From an uncultured Lachnospiraceae bacterium (GTDB lineage Bacteria; Bacillota; Clostridia; Lachnospirales; Lachnospiraceae), in contig CAMUAR010000010.1 of NCBI GenBank assembly GCA_947086895.1, positions 1-64,000 of the forward strand: a stretch of DNA of 64,000 nucleotides, read 5' to 3'. Shown in pieces: positions 7,657 to 16,039 of the stretch. Under the pieces are notes generated by a model. The model worked only from the letters and a program-made list of their open reading frames with translations. It searched no databases and was not told the origin of the DNA. Numbering within the stretch: position 1 is the stretch's first letter; the number at the start of each line of letters is the position of its first letter. The position numbers and the translations under genes are program-made.

Positions 7657-8054
7657 GCGGGTATGAATTTACAAAGAAGTTGGAAACTGGAAATGCGGTG
7701 ATTGATAAAGAACATCGTGAATTGATCGAGGCGGTAAATAAGTTGTTGGATGCTTGCCATAGGGGAGAAGGGCGCGCTTCTATGGATACGACGATAAAAT
7801 TTCTGAATAATTATGTAAATCAGCATTTTTCCCATGAAGAACAGCTTCAGAGGGAAAGCGGTTATCCGGGGATTGCATCTCATAGAGCGTTTCATGATCA
7901 ATATAAAAAGACGCTTCAGGAAATTACAAATGCGATTTCCGTTTCAGGACCAACGATTGCAGAATTGACAAAGCTGAATAAGCATGTTCGAGTTTTGATT
8001 TCCCATATTACTACAGAGGATAAAAAACTGGGAGAATTTTTAAATCAAAAATAA
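7653..8054 (+). CDS. Bacteriohemerythrin
   Basis: 133 residues, a single hemerythrin domain. The iron ligand pattern is visible: H21 in IDKEHRELI, H58 and E62 in NQHFSHEEQLQ, H77 and H81 in ASHRAFH, and the late H...D motif SHITTEDKK. A start at 7653 overlaps the preceding stop (ATGA), indicating translational coupling with the NifX-like protein. Hemerythrins bind oxygen at a di-iron centre; in an anaerobe the likely jobs are oxygen scavenging, sensing or iron storage. The pairing with a metal-rich NifX-like protein suggests an iron or oxygen-handling operon (inference). The full ligand set makes the family call strong. Confidence 0.9.
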   Translation: MSGYEFTKKLETGNAVIDKEHRELIEAVNKLLDACHRGEGRASMDTTIKFLNNYVNQHFSHEEQLQRESGYPGIASHRAFHDQYKKTLQEITNAISVSGPTIAELTKLNKHVRVLISHITTEDKKLGEFLNQK

Positions 8055-8192
8055 GAATTATTCTTATCTTTTAAGACAAATCTTGACTTGTAAATTAAGA
8101 AGTTAGAATGATAGAAGTTAAAGTGATAAGATGCGCGTGTCTATTGTTTCAAAGAAAATGGTGCCAATAGAAGAAACATAGTTTGTGCAATA

Positions 8193-8217
8193 AAAAAGGG
8201 GAAGATAATTCTTCCCC
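8193..8217 (-). terminator. Rho-independent terminator of the Thr-Pro tRNA unit
   Basis: The minus strand reads GGGGAAGA, a short loop, TCTTCCCC, then TTTTTT. It lies just beyond the tRNA-Thr 3' end. Confidence 0.75.
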
Positions 8218-8242
8218 TTCTTGATTACTGTTTAGAAAAACA

Positions 8243-8315
8243 AGCTGGAAATCAGATTCGAACTGACGACCCCTTCATTACGAGTGAAGTGCTCTACCTG
8301 CTGAGCTATTCCAGC
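8243..8315 (-). tRNA. tRNA-Thr (CGT anticodon)
   Basis: The minus strand folds as a cloverleaf. Acceptor GCTGGAA pairs with TTCCAGC, D-arm GCTC/GAGC, anticodon stem CTTCA/TGAAG with loop CTCGTAA (anticodon CGT, codon ACG), T-loop TTCGAAT. CCA is not encoded. Confidence 0.95.
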
Positions 8316-8340
8316 ATTTCCTGTATTACTACAGAAAAAA

Positions 8341-8414
8341 TCGAGGCGACAAGATTCGAACTTGCGGCCTCTGCGTCCCGAACGCAGCGCTCTACCAAAC
8401 TGAGCCACGCCTCG
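8341..8414 (-). tRNA. tRNA-Pro (CGG anticodon)
   Basis: The minus strand folds with acceptor CGAGGCG/CGCCTCG, anticodon stem CTGCG/CGCAG and loop TTCGGGA (anticodon CGG, codon CCG), T-loop TTCGAAT, discriminator A. It lies 25 nt upstream of tRNA-Thr and probably shares its transcript. CCA is not encoded. Confidence 0.95.
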
Positions 8415-8549
8415 ATATTATGTCCTTCAACATTGTTGCTAACATATTATGCAACTTTTTTTGAAAAATGTCAAGCTTATTTTCAAAAAAAGTTTGATTT
8501 TCTTTTGTACAATTTTTGTTTTTCAAATATGCTCTAAAACAGAGTAAAA

Positions 8550-8601
8550 AAAATTATGAAATCCCCCGTTTCAAAAAACAACTATTTTATGAAACAGGGG
8601 A
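8550..8601 (-). terminator. Terminator of galT
   Basis: On the minus strand CCCCTGTTTCA pairs with TGAAACGGGG across an A/T-rich loop, with a run of eight T shortly after. It sits about 35 nt past the galT stop. Confidence 0.7.
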
Positions 8602-8636
8602 TAAGGTTGTTATAAAAAAATTATAAATTACAGATA

Positions 8637-10133
8637 TTATTTTTGCACAGCATCTACAAAGCGAAGGAATGCTTCTTTGCCGTCCGGCGTGCGTTTGAAT
8701 ACGCCTGCATCAAGAAGTACTTGTTCAAAGACCGAACCGATTTCCTGACGCACAATTTCATCTGCGTTTTCTCTGTTGATATCCGTGCGGCGCGCGCGGA
8801 TTTCGGACAGCCATTCTGCATGACTTTCCATTTTCGGGTGTTTGTCAAGGTCAACGCCCTGAATTAAAGATTCTGCCATTTCAGAAAGTTCTTCTGCAAG
8901 TCTTCCTGGAAGCACAGCGAGTCCCATAACCTCGATCAGACCGATATTTTCCTTTTTAATATGATGCAAAGATGGATTCGGGTGGTACAGACCGAGCGGG
9001 CGGTCTTCTGTTGTCAGATTGTTGCGCAGCACAAGATCACATTCATATTTATCACCGGATTTTCTTGCGATTGGAGTGATTGTGTTGTGCAAAGTATCTT
9101 CGGTCTGGGCAAAAATAACCGCTTCTGGGTCGCTGTAGCCGCGCCATTTTGCAAGAATCGCGGAACAAGCATTTTTCAGTGCAGCGCGATCTAAGCTGCG
9201 CAGGCGGATAACAGACATCGGCCATTTTACAATCCCTGCCTCAACATTTGGAAACGCATCAAGAGAAAACGATGTTTCTATAGGTGCGGTTGCCATAGCA
9301 AATGTATAATGACCGCCCTGGAAATGTTCATGACTTAGAATCGAACCTCCAACAATTGGCAGATCGGCATTAGAACCGATAAAGTAGTGCGGAAGATAAT
9401 CGAGCACATCAAATAATTTGTCAAATACTGCATCGTCAATCTGCATCGGTATATGTTCTTCGCGGAATACAATGCAATGTTCATTGTAGTAGCCATAAGG
9501 AGAATACTGTAAATACCAGTTTTGTCCGTCCACAGTCATTGGAACAGGGCGGAGGTTTTGGCGTGCCGGATGCGATACTGTTCCGGCGAAACCAGTATTT
9601 TCAATACAGAGCTGACAAGCAGGGTAGGACACTTTTGCGGCAAGCCGGGCTGCGGCGATATCGCGCGGATCTTTTTCTGGTTTGGATCGGTTGATCGTGA
9701 TATCAAGCGAACCGTATGTACTGTTGTATACCCAATGAACATCTCTTGCAATGCGGGCAGCGCGGACATAATCGGTGTCTTTGCTGAAACGGTAATACCA
9801 ATCGGTTGCTTCCTCAGGACTTTTTGCATATTGTTCGCGGAATTTTGCAATAACTTCGCGCGGCGGCGGTGTTAAAAGTCCCATTAGTTTCGTGTCGAAA
9901 CGATCTCTTGCAGAGGTGGTGTCTTCGATAATATTCTGATTGCAAGCGTGAGATATAAGGATGCCAAGAATATCTTCTAAAGCAGCATGAGCATCCGGTG
10001 AAGGATTGTTCCATTCCGTTAAAGATAATGCATCCATAAGCTGATTGCGTGTATAAATAACGTCTTCTTTGGCAATCAGCTGTTTTTGAACCCCATAATT
10101 TAATAGTGCTTGTACTGCATCCGCAACGTTCAT
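8637..10133 (-). CDS. galT: UDP-glucose-hexose-1-phosphate uridylyltransferase, type 2
   Basis: 498 residues, the usual length of the Firmicute type-2 GalT and clearly longer than type 1. The catalytic His-x-His lies in GGSILSHEHFQGG (SHEH at 267-270). Other family landmarks are PACQLCIENTGFAG (171-184) and YLQYSPYGYYNEHCI (207-221). It transfers UMP between UDP-glucose and galactose-1-phosphate in the cytoplasmic Leloir pathway. The start has GAGGG 5 nt upstream. galK and galE are not adjacent, so the gene is a single-gene unit with its own terminator. Upstream lies a long intergenic region with the tandem structured repeats at 10.3-10.5 kb; whether these affect galT is unknown. Confidence 0.93.
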   Translation of the reverse strand: MNVADAVQALLNYGVQKQLIAKEDVIYTRNQLMDALSLTEWNNPSPDAHAALEDILGILISHACNQNIIEDTTSARDRFDTKLMGLLTPPPREVIAKFREQYAKSPEEATDWYYRFSKDTDYVRAARIARDVHWVYNSTYGSLDITINRSKPEKDPRDIAAARLAAKVSYPACQLCIENTGFAGTVSHPARQNLRPVPMTVDGQNWYLQYSPYGYYNEHCIVFREEHIPMQIDDAVFDKLFDVLDYLPHYFIGSNADLPIVGGSILSHEHFQGGHYTFAMATAPIETSFSLDAFPNVEAGIVKWPMSVIRLRSLDRAALKNACSAILAKWRGYSDPEAVIFAQTEDTLHNTITPIARKSGDKYECDLVLRNNLTTEDRPLGLYHPNPSLHHIKKENIGLIEVMGLAVLPGRLAEELSEMAESLIQGVDLDKHPKMESHAEWLSEIRARRTDINRENADEIVRQEIGSVFEQVLLDAGVFKRTPDGKEAFLRFVDAVQK

Positions 10134-10143
10134 AAACCCTCAT

Positions 10144-10290
10144 TTCTACGCTTTATAAATGACAAAGCGATTTAAAATCATGTATGTTTTTGGAAGGCTT
10201 TTTGCCTTGTTTAAAGCAAAACCGAGAAATTTTGCTGCGCTGCGTTTTTGGGGTCGTGAAGCGCACTCACATATTCGTTTTGCTTTTTGC
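10144..10290. other. galT upstream region
   Basis: Non-coding DNA between galT and the tandem repeat. It should hold the galT promoter on the minus strand, but I cannot pick a convincing -35/-10 pair. An AAGGCTTTTTGCCTT hairpin (about 10195-10209) is the only notable structure. Confidence 0.3.
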
Positions 10291-10401
10291 AGATATTATA
10301 CCATGTTTTTCAAACATGGTATCTTTCATGAAATGCACACAGTTCGCTAAGGAAGATGACCTCCCTTTGGTCGGATGCGAACTGGCGTAGGTATAATATC
10401 T
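10291..10401. repeat. Structured repeat, copy 1
   Basis: Outer arms AGATATTATACC (10291-10302) and GGTATAATATCT (10390-10401) are perfect inverted repeats. Inside are a hairpin ACCATGTTT/AAACATGGT (10300-10308, 10312-10320), a small TTTC/GAAA palindrome, and a stem CAGTTCGC/GCGAACTG (10340-10347, 10377-10384) capped by AAGGAAG/CTCCCTT. It has no coding frame. The neighbouring second copy keeps the pairing while changing bases. Confidence 0.7.
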
Positions 10402-10404
10402 GTC

Positions 10405-10512
10405 GATATTATACCATATCGTTCTGATATGGTTCCCTGCGGGGCATGCACACAGTTCGCTAAGGAAGATACTCTCCCTTCGGTCAAGCGCGAACTGGCG
10501 CGGTATAATATC
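10405..10512. repeat. Structured repeat, copy 2
   Basis: Same architecture as copy 1. Outer arms are GATATTATACC (10405-10415) and GGTATAATATC (10502-10512), the first hairpin is ACCATATC/GATATGGT (10413-10420, 10426-10433), the small stem is now CCC/GGG, and CAGTTCGC/GCGAACTG (10453-10460, 10490-10497) is unchanged. Stem bases differ from copy 1 in compensating pairs. Confidence 0.7.
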
Positions 10513-10516
10513 TGTT

Positions 10517-10540
10517 GATATTATACCATGTTTTATGTAG
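10517..10540. repeat. Structured repeat, truncated third copy
   Basis: GATATTATACCATGTTTTAT repeats the left arm and the start of the first hairpin of copy 1, then diverges. No matching right arm is found. Confidence 0.5.
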
Positions 10541-10906
10541 GGTGAAAAGGAAAAATTACAAGATTTATGTTTTTAAGCAAAAAATTTGTTGTATAAGACC
10601 AGCAAGTTTGCATAGTTTAGAAAAAAGCTTGGAAGTCTATTGATATATTAGTATAACTTATTATCAATATAAGTATGTTTCATAAAATGAATGGATTATC
10701 CGCTTGCAAAATGAAAATTGACTGATATATAATTTAGCCATCGTGATGTTTTTGTGTGATTTATGGATAAAAAAGTCCAGTTTTTGGTAAGCAGGTTTTT
10801 TTGCTGTTTTGTGTATTCGTTGAATGAAAAGAAAAGCTGGATAGCGATAATACTTGATAAGTTTTACAGCGCAGATGGCTGAGAGATTATTTGATTGGAG
10901 GATATG
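10541..10906. other. fabH upstream region
   Basis: About 360 nt without a gene on either strand. It should contain the fabH promoter. I see no clear FapR- or FabT-type palindrome and no riboswitch consensus. Confidence 0.35.
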
Positions 10907-11872
10907 ATGAACGCACGGATTTGTGGGACAGGGAGTATACTTCCGAAAAAGACAGTGACAAACTTTGATTTGGCGGAGCGGATGGAAACGAGCGATGAAT
11001 GGATCTCCAGTCGCACTGGTATTCGGGAGAGACATATTGCAACGACAGAAACAACAGCAGAGATGGCTGTAAGTGCTGCAAGAAAAGCGTTGGAGGAGGC
11101 AAAAATGCAGCCGGAAGAGTTGGAAATGATTCTGGTTGCTACTGTGACAGCCGATCATATTGCGCCAAGCGCAGCATGTGAGGTGCAGGCGGCTCTCGGT
11201 GCGGTGAATGCCGTGGCAATTGAGCTGAATGCGGCATGTTCTGGCTTTGTGTTTGCGCTGAATACGGCGCAGGCTTATGTACGTGCAGGAATTTATAAAA
11301 AACTGCTTGTTGTCGGAGTGGAAACGCTCTCAAAAGTTGTGGATTGGACAGATCGCAGCACGTGTATTTTGTTTGGTGACGGAGCTGGAGCTGCTGTTTT
11401 AGAGGCGGTGGAAGAAGACGGAATACAGGATTTTGTTCAGCATGCAGATGGCGGAAAGGGCAGTGCTTTGCTCTGTGATGCACGTCCGTTAAAAAACTTG
11501 TTTGTTGATAATCCATTTGGTCAGGAATTTGTAAAAATGGATGGTCAGGAAGTGTTTAAATTTGCAGTAAAGCGTGTGGCAGAATCGATCGATACTGTTC
11601 TTGACCGAAATCATATTTTACCAAGTCAGGTCAGCCTTTATATTCTGCATCAGGCGAATGCAAGAATTATACAAACTGTGGCAAAGCACTTGGGGGAAGA
11701 TATGGATAAGTTTCCGATGAATATTGACCATTGTGCGAATACGTCGGGTGCTTCGGTGCCGATTTTACTGGATGAATTAAATCGTGCCGGTCGTATAAAA
11801 AGAGGAGATAAAATAGTATTGTCCGGTTTTGGCGGCGGGCTTACTTGGGGCAGTATCTATATGATTTGGTAG
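10907..11872 (+). CDS. fabH: 3-oxoacyl-ACP synthase III (KAS III)
   Basis: 321 residues, the usual FabH length. The thiolase-fold catalytic triad is visible: C111 in NAACSGF, H248 in LHQANARI and N278 in CANTSGAS. The C-terminal FGGGLTWGS is also typical. It condenses acetyl-CoA or a branched acyl-CoA with malonyl-ACP to begin fatty acid synthesis. The start at 10907 is chosen because GGAGG lies 5 nt upstream; ATG 10904 is too close to the site and TTG 10895 lies within it. FabH is usually first in a fab operon, but here a tRNA-Trp promoter follows directly, so this is an isolated copy. It may be a second paralogue with its own primer preference. Confidence 0.92.
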   Translation: MNARICGTGSILPKKTVTNFDLAERMETSDEWISSRTGIRERHIATTETTAEMAVSAARKALEEAKMQPEELEMILVATVTADHIAPSAACEVQAALGAVNAVAIELNAACSGFVFALNTAQAYVRAGIYKKLLVVGVETLSKVVDWTDRSTCILFGDGAGAAVLEAVEEDGIQDFVQHADGGKGSALLCDARPLKNLFVDNPFGQEFVKMDGQEVFKFAVKRVAESIDTVLDRNHILPSQVSLYILHQANARIIQTVAKHLGEDMDKFPMNIDHCANTSGASVPILLDELNRAGRIKRGDKIVLSGFGGGLTWGSIYMIW

Positions 11873-11978
11873 ACCGCAAAGACTAAGTTTTTTGCGGTGA
11901 TAAAGATTCTTGATGCAATAATTTGCGATGTTTGGTTTTGACAGTTAAAATTATTTGACAAAAAATTTGATAATTATC

Positions 11979-12007
11979 TTGACAATTCCAACAATTTATT
12001 GTATGAT
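11979..12007 (+). promoter_or_regulatory. tRNA-Trp promoter
   Basis: TTGACA (11979-11984), a 17-nt spacer, then TATGAT (12002-12007), near-consensus sigma-A. A small hairpin AAGCGTTG/CAACGCTT (12012-12031) lies between the promoter and the tRNA. Confidence 0.8.
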
Positions 12008-12033
12008 AAAAAAGCGTTGAGTACAACGCTTCT

Positions 12034-12104
12034 AGGGGTATCTTCCAATGGTAGGATGCCGGTCTCCAAAACCGTTAATGAGGGTTCGAATCCTTCTACC
12101 CCTG
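12034..12104 (+). tRNA. tRNA-Trp (CCA anticodon)
   Basis: 71 nt. Acceptor AGGGGTA pairs with TACCCCT, anticodon loop CTCCAAA (anticodon CCA), T-loop TTCGAAT, discriminator G. The anticodon stem has one mismatched terminal pair. CCA is not encoded. Confidence 0.93.
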
Positions 12105-12224
12105 TTTTTGTGAAAGCCGGGCTTGGAGATAGATTTAGTGTAATAGATAAAGATTTAGACAAGCTATTTGGCAAATATGGATGCAGCAGTTTTGCTGGTG
12201 CGATAGAAGGTTGACTTTCAGCTC

Positions 12225-12262
12225 CCCTGAGCCTCTGGATAGGTTCAGGGTTTTTTCTTTTT
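12225..12262 (+). terminator. Rho-independent terminator downstream of tRNA-Trp
   Basis: CCCTGAGCCT pairs with AGGTTCAGGG (one mismatch) and is followed by TTTTTTCTTTTT. It lies 120 nt after the tRNA. The stretch between holds no recognisable gene. Confidence 0.8.
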
Positions 12263-12404
12263 ATGCGCAGGGGCGCACGAGGAAATAGCGCCCCGCGCAG
12301 GCAAGCAGAGCAAAAGGATACTCTGCTTGATGGAAAGCAGGGGTGCGAAAGGAAATCAGTTGCTGCCGCAACAAAATAAATTATAATGTCGCTTTGGCGG
12401 CGGA

Positions 12405-13397
12405 ATGAGAGGGAAAATGGAGTTTCCAAAAAAGAATGCAGTGCCGTGTAATTTGGCTGCACAGTCTGGAGTAAGAAATGTGATGGAATATCTTGCAGAA
12501 CTTTCTGGAAAAGGGATTGTCACAGGGCAGCACACGCAGACAAGAGAGCAGCGTGAGTTAATATATATTGAGGAAGTGACAGCAAAAAAGCCTGCGTTAT
12601 GTGGATTTGAACTGTTGTCTTACTCGCAGAATATTCATTGTGAATTGTGGGATAAGGAGTGCCAAAAAGAGGTTGACGAGAACCGCGGGACGCTGGAAAA
12701 TGCAATGGAGTGGGCAAAGCTAGGTGGATTGCTGACGATGACATGGCATTGGTTTTCTCCAATGTACGGTATAGGGAAAAGTTTTTTTACTGAAAATACA
12801 ACGTTTGATGCAACACTTGCGTTAAAAGAGGGAACCTTAGAACATAAAGCTTTGGTTTCAGATATGGATAAGATGGCAAAAGAGCTGCTGATTTTTTGTG
12901 AGAAGGGCATACCAATTTTATTTCGACCATTTCATGAAGCGGAGGGGAAATGGTTTTGGTGGGGTGCAAAGGGAGGGCAGGTAGCAAGGGATTTGTATTG
13001 TATGCTCTACAATCGTTTTACAACAGTTTATGAATTGAATAATCTGATTTGGGTCTGGAACTCTCCTGTGCCAAAGGATTATCCAGGAGATAATGTGGTG
13101 GATGTGCTGACAAGAGATTTATATCCGCCAGCGCATATCCATACAGATTTGGCAAAAGAGTATCAGGAACTTCATTGTGTTTTGGAGTGTGGGCAGGAAA
13201 AATTGATGGCGGTCGGTGAGATCGGTACACTTCCATCCATTGTGGCATTGTCGCAAAGTCATATTCCGTGGTCTTGGTATATGACTTGGTCAAATGAATT
13301 TGGAGGAAGCGACAAGTTTACATCAGAGGAAGCATTGAGAGAATTTTACAATTGTGAGTATGCAGTAACGTTGAATAAGCTACCGCGATTATATTAA
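12405..13397 (+). CDS. Glycoside hydrolase family 26 (beta-mannanase-like)
   Basis: 330 residues, a single catalytic domain. GH26 landmarks are GIVTGQHTQ near the N-terminus, TWHWFSP (113-119), the acid/base E178 in FRPFHEAEGKWFWWG, and the nucleophile E272 in AVGEIGT. There is no signal peptide, so the enzyme is cytoplasmic and probably acts on imported manno-oligosaccharides rather than on polymer. The start is either 12405 or the in-frame ATG 12417 after GAGAGGGA; the difference is four residues. No transporter for the substrate is adjacent. Specificity for mannan is the family default and not proven here. Confidence 0.85.
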   Translation: MRGKMEFPKKNAVPCNLAAQSGVRNVMEYLAELSGKGIVTGQHTQTREQRELIYIEEVTAKKPALCGFELLSYSQNIHCELWDKECQKEVDENRGTLENAMEWAKLGGLLTMTWHWFSPMYGIGKSFFTENTTFDATLALKEGTLEHKALVSDMDKMAKELLIFCEKGIPILFRPFHEAEGKWFWWGAKGGQVARDLYCMLYNRFTTVYELNNLIWVWNSPVPKDYPGDNVVDVLTRDLYPPAHIHTDLAKEYQELHCVLECGQEKLMAVGEIGTLPSIVALSQSHIPWSWYMTWSNEFGGSDKFTSEEALREFYNCEYAVTLNKLPRLY

Positions 13398-13603
13398 ATG
13401 AAAACAATAACAGATAATTTTATTGCTTTGCAGAGCAGATAAGATCAAAGATTGCGATTTTTCATTTTGGAATTTAAAGTTTTTGCAGATTGCAATACTG
13501 CTTGGGCAAAATAAGAGAAACTATAAAAAATAGAACTTTATTGAGAGAAAATCCCACAGGGAATGCATACGTATAAATTATAGAAAGAATACTGTAAAAC
13601 AAC

Positions 13604-13633
13604 TTGGACAAAACCTTAAAAATTTGTTATAAT
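13604..13633 (+). promoter_or_regulatory. Probable promoter of the GGDEF/EAL gene
   Basis: TTGGAC (13604-13609), an 18-nt spacer, and TATAAT (13628-13633). A GAAACGCT/AGCGGTTTC hairpin follows in the leader. I see no c-di-GMP riboswitch consensus. Confidence 0.5.
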
Positions 13634-13710
13634 AATAAAAAAGGTGTTTTTTGGAAACGCTTTATTTTGACAGCGGTTTCAGGAAAACTTGAAGGGCCGG
13701 GTGATTTCTG

Positions 13711-16008
13711 ATGAAATATGGATGTGCAGTTGCGTTTGCCATAACGATATTATGTTTGTTTTATTGCCTGGTAAGGACGAAGGAGAGCAAGAAGAAGATT
13801 GCTGTTGTTGGTCGCCGGGTACTGGTTGTGGCAATGATATCAGTAGCAAGTAATCTAGTTCAAATGTTTTCCAATAACGAAGTTGTTTATAATATTACTT
13901 ACAGCATATTTTTTGTTAGTTTGGATTGGCTTTTGTATAATGTTTTATGTTTTACAATTGAATACACAGGTTTTTCTATTATTAAGTATGTGAGAAGCAA
14001 AGCTGTGTGGTTTGTGCTGGCGGCAGATTCGATATCACTGCTGTTAAATCCTATATTGGGACACGCTTATACTTGTGTGCAAGTACTTACAGTGCAGAAC
14101 GAATTATACTATAGTTTTATATCAAAACTTCCATATTATATTCATTTGGGTATTTCTTATATTTTAGTTGTATTAACAATTTTATGTCTGATTGTTAAGA
14201 TTGCATGTTCACCGCAAATATATCGCAGGAAATATTGGGTGATTCTGATATTTTTAATGTTTATTGTTACAGGAGATGCAGTACATCTGATTTTTAAGAC
14301 AGTAATTGATGTATCAATTTTAGGGTTTGCGTTTGCGGGTATTGCAGTTTATTATTATTCTATTGTGTATGTGTCGAATGACTTGTTAAACCGGCTTTTT
14401 TCCGTTGTTGTGGGAGGTTTGGGAGATGGTATTCTGCTGTTTGATATGGATGGACAGTGCATTTACGCAAATTCCACAGGAAGAAAGATGATAGAAGTGT
14501 CAGAATCTGCTTCGGTCGAGGAAGTGGACGAAGTATGTGGAGAATGGCTGTTTCGAAATGAACTGTCAAGACAAGAAGATTTTTTGTATGAATGGACAAA
14601 AGGAAAAAAGAGTCAAGCGCAGCATATTAAGGTATCTTTGCAGCATCTTCAAGATCAAAAGCAACGGCATGTCGGATATATTATGCGCTTCCAGGATTGG
14701 ACTGTACAGGCAAATGAGTTTTATCGGGAGCATCAGCTTGCAACAAGGGATCATTTGACGAAAGTTTATAATAAGTCCTATTTTCTTAAGCGGGCAGGCG
14801 AGTACATCCGGCAGAACAACGAAGGGGAATTTTTATTGGTCTGTTCGGATATCAAAAATTTTAAATTGATCAATGATGTGTTTGGCATGGAAACTGGAGA
14901 TGCACTTTTGGTAAAACTTGCAGGTGAAATTCGCCGCAGAGCAGTCCATGGAGAAATTTATGGTCGTCTTGGAAACGACCGCTTTGGAATTTTATTACAT
15001 AAAAAGTATTTTAGCACATCGGAGATTACTCAGTGGCAGCAGAACCATATTTATTTGGATGATGATATCCGCTATCCTATTCATTTGTATCTTGGAGTGT
15101 ATGAGGTTGGGGACGGCGGAGTTCCAGTATCAGTAATGTGTGAGAGAGCATTGATGGCGATTGAGACCATCAAAGGAGGATATCATCAGAAAGTTGCATA
15201 TTATGACGATCTGCTTCGCGACAGTGCATTGAGGGAACAGGAATTATCTGCCGAGCTGTTAGAAGCTTTAAAGGAAGAGCAGATTAAAATTTATCTACAG
15301 CCTCAAGTTGTTTCGGATGGGTCAGTTCCGGGAGCTGAAGTTTTAGTCCGCTGGGAACATCCAGAGCGAGGGCTGCTTATGCCAAGCAGTTTTGTCGAGA
15401 TGTTTGAAAGAAACGGCATGATTGCAAAACTGGATCAGTATGTGTGGGAGCAGGCTTGCAGACAACTGCAAAAGTGGGAGAGATGCGGGCATGGAGATAT
15501 CTATTTATCCGTGAATATATCTCCTAAAGATTTTTACTATCTTGATATTTATAAAATTTTTACTGAGCTGATTGGGAAATATAAAATTGCGCCGAGTAAT
15601 CTAAAACTTGAAATTACAGAAACTACAGTGATGGAAAATCTGGAGGAACAGCTTGCGCTGATCAAACGTCTGCGCGCTGCCGGATTTATCGTTGAGATGG
15701 ATGATTTTGGGAGCGGTTATTCCTCGCTTAATATGTTAAAGGATATCTGTGTTGATGTGTTAAAGATTGATATGGCGTTCTTAAAGAAAGGGGAGGACGA
15801 GGAGCGGGGCAGAAATATTCTTTGCACAATTATTGAGCTGTCGAACAAGCTGGATATGCCAGTAATTATGGAAGGCGTGGAAACAAAAGAACAAGTGCAG
15901 TTTTTAACGGAGATGGGATGCCATATTTTCCAGGGATTCTATTTTGCAAAACCGATGTCAGTGTCACAGTTTGAGAAAACTTATGTAATGAATTCTTATC
16001 GTTTATAG
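13711..16008 (+). CDS. Membrane GGDEF/EAL protein, likely c-di-GMP phosphodiesterase
   Basis: 765 residues. About seven membrane helices fill residues 1-225, followed by a PAS-like domain (about 227-340), a GGDEF domain (about 345-500) and an EAL domain (about 510-760). The diguanylate cyclase signature is degraded to GNDRF (421-425), so synthesis is unlikely. The EAL domain keeps its set: EVL at 543-545 in EVLVRWEHP, the Asn in SVNIS, EITET, EMDDFGSGYSS, VLKIDMAF, EGVET and FQGFYFAKP. The likely role is breakdown of c-di-GMP in response to a membrane or PAS signal, with the GGDEF domain as a regulatory module. The ribosome binding site is weak (GAAGGG). Confidence 0.85.
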   Translation: MKYGCAVAFAITILCLFYCLVRTKESKKKIAVVGRRVLVVAMISVASNLVQMFSNNEVVYNITYSIFFVSLDWLLYNVLCFTIEYTGFSIIKYVRSKAVWFVLAADSISLLLNPILGHAYTCVQVLTVQNELYYSFISKLPYYIHLGISYILVVLTILCLIVKIACSPQIYRRKYWVILIFLMFIVTGDAVHLIFKTVIDVSILGFAFAGIAVYYYSIVYVSNDLLNRLFSVVVGGLGDGILLFDMDGQCIYANSTGRKMIEVSESASVEEVDEVCGEWLFRNELSRQEDFLYEWTKGKKSQAQHIKVSLQHLQDQKQRHVGYIMRFQDWTVQANEFYREHQLATRDHLTKVYNKSYFLKRAGEYIRQNNEGEFLLVCSDIKNFKLINDVFGMETGDALLVKLAGEIRRRAVHGEIYGRLGNDRFGILLHKKYFSTSEITQWQQNHIYLDDDIRYPIHLYLGVYEVGDGGVPVSVMCERALMAIETIKGGYHQKVAYYDDLLRDSALREQELSAELLEALKEEQIKIYLQPQVVSDGSVPGAEVLVRWEHPERGLLMPSSFVEMFERNGMIAKLDQYVWEQACRQLQKWERCGHGDIYLSVNISPKDFYYLDIYKIFTELIGKYKIAPSNLKLEITETTVMENLEEQLALIKRLRAAGFIVEMDDFGSGYSSLNMLKDICVDVLKIDMAFLKKGEDEERGRNILCTIIELSNKLDMPVIMEGVETKEQVQFLTEMGCHIFQGFYFAKPMSVSQFEKTYVMNSYRL

Positions 16009-16039
16009 AACAGAAAGTTTCCTGAAACTTCAATCATTT

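Noticed and set aside
8289..8537. An 82-codon plus-strand frame
   Set aside because: It runs across the antisense of two clear tRNA genes and has no ribosome binding site.
12105..12214. Coding frame running through and beyond tRNA-Trp
   Set aside because: The first half is tRNA sequence and the rest has no recognisable protein features.
13634..13710. A c-di-GMP riboswitch before the GGDEF/EAL gene
   Set aside because: Only a simple hairpin is present; the conserved GEMM core sequences are not seen.
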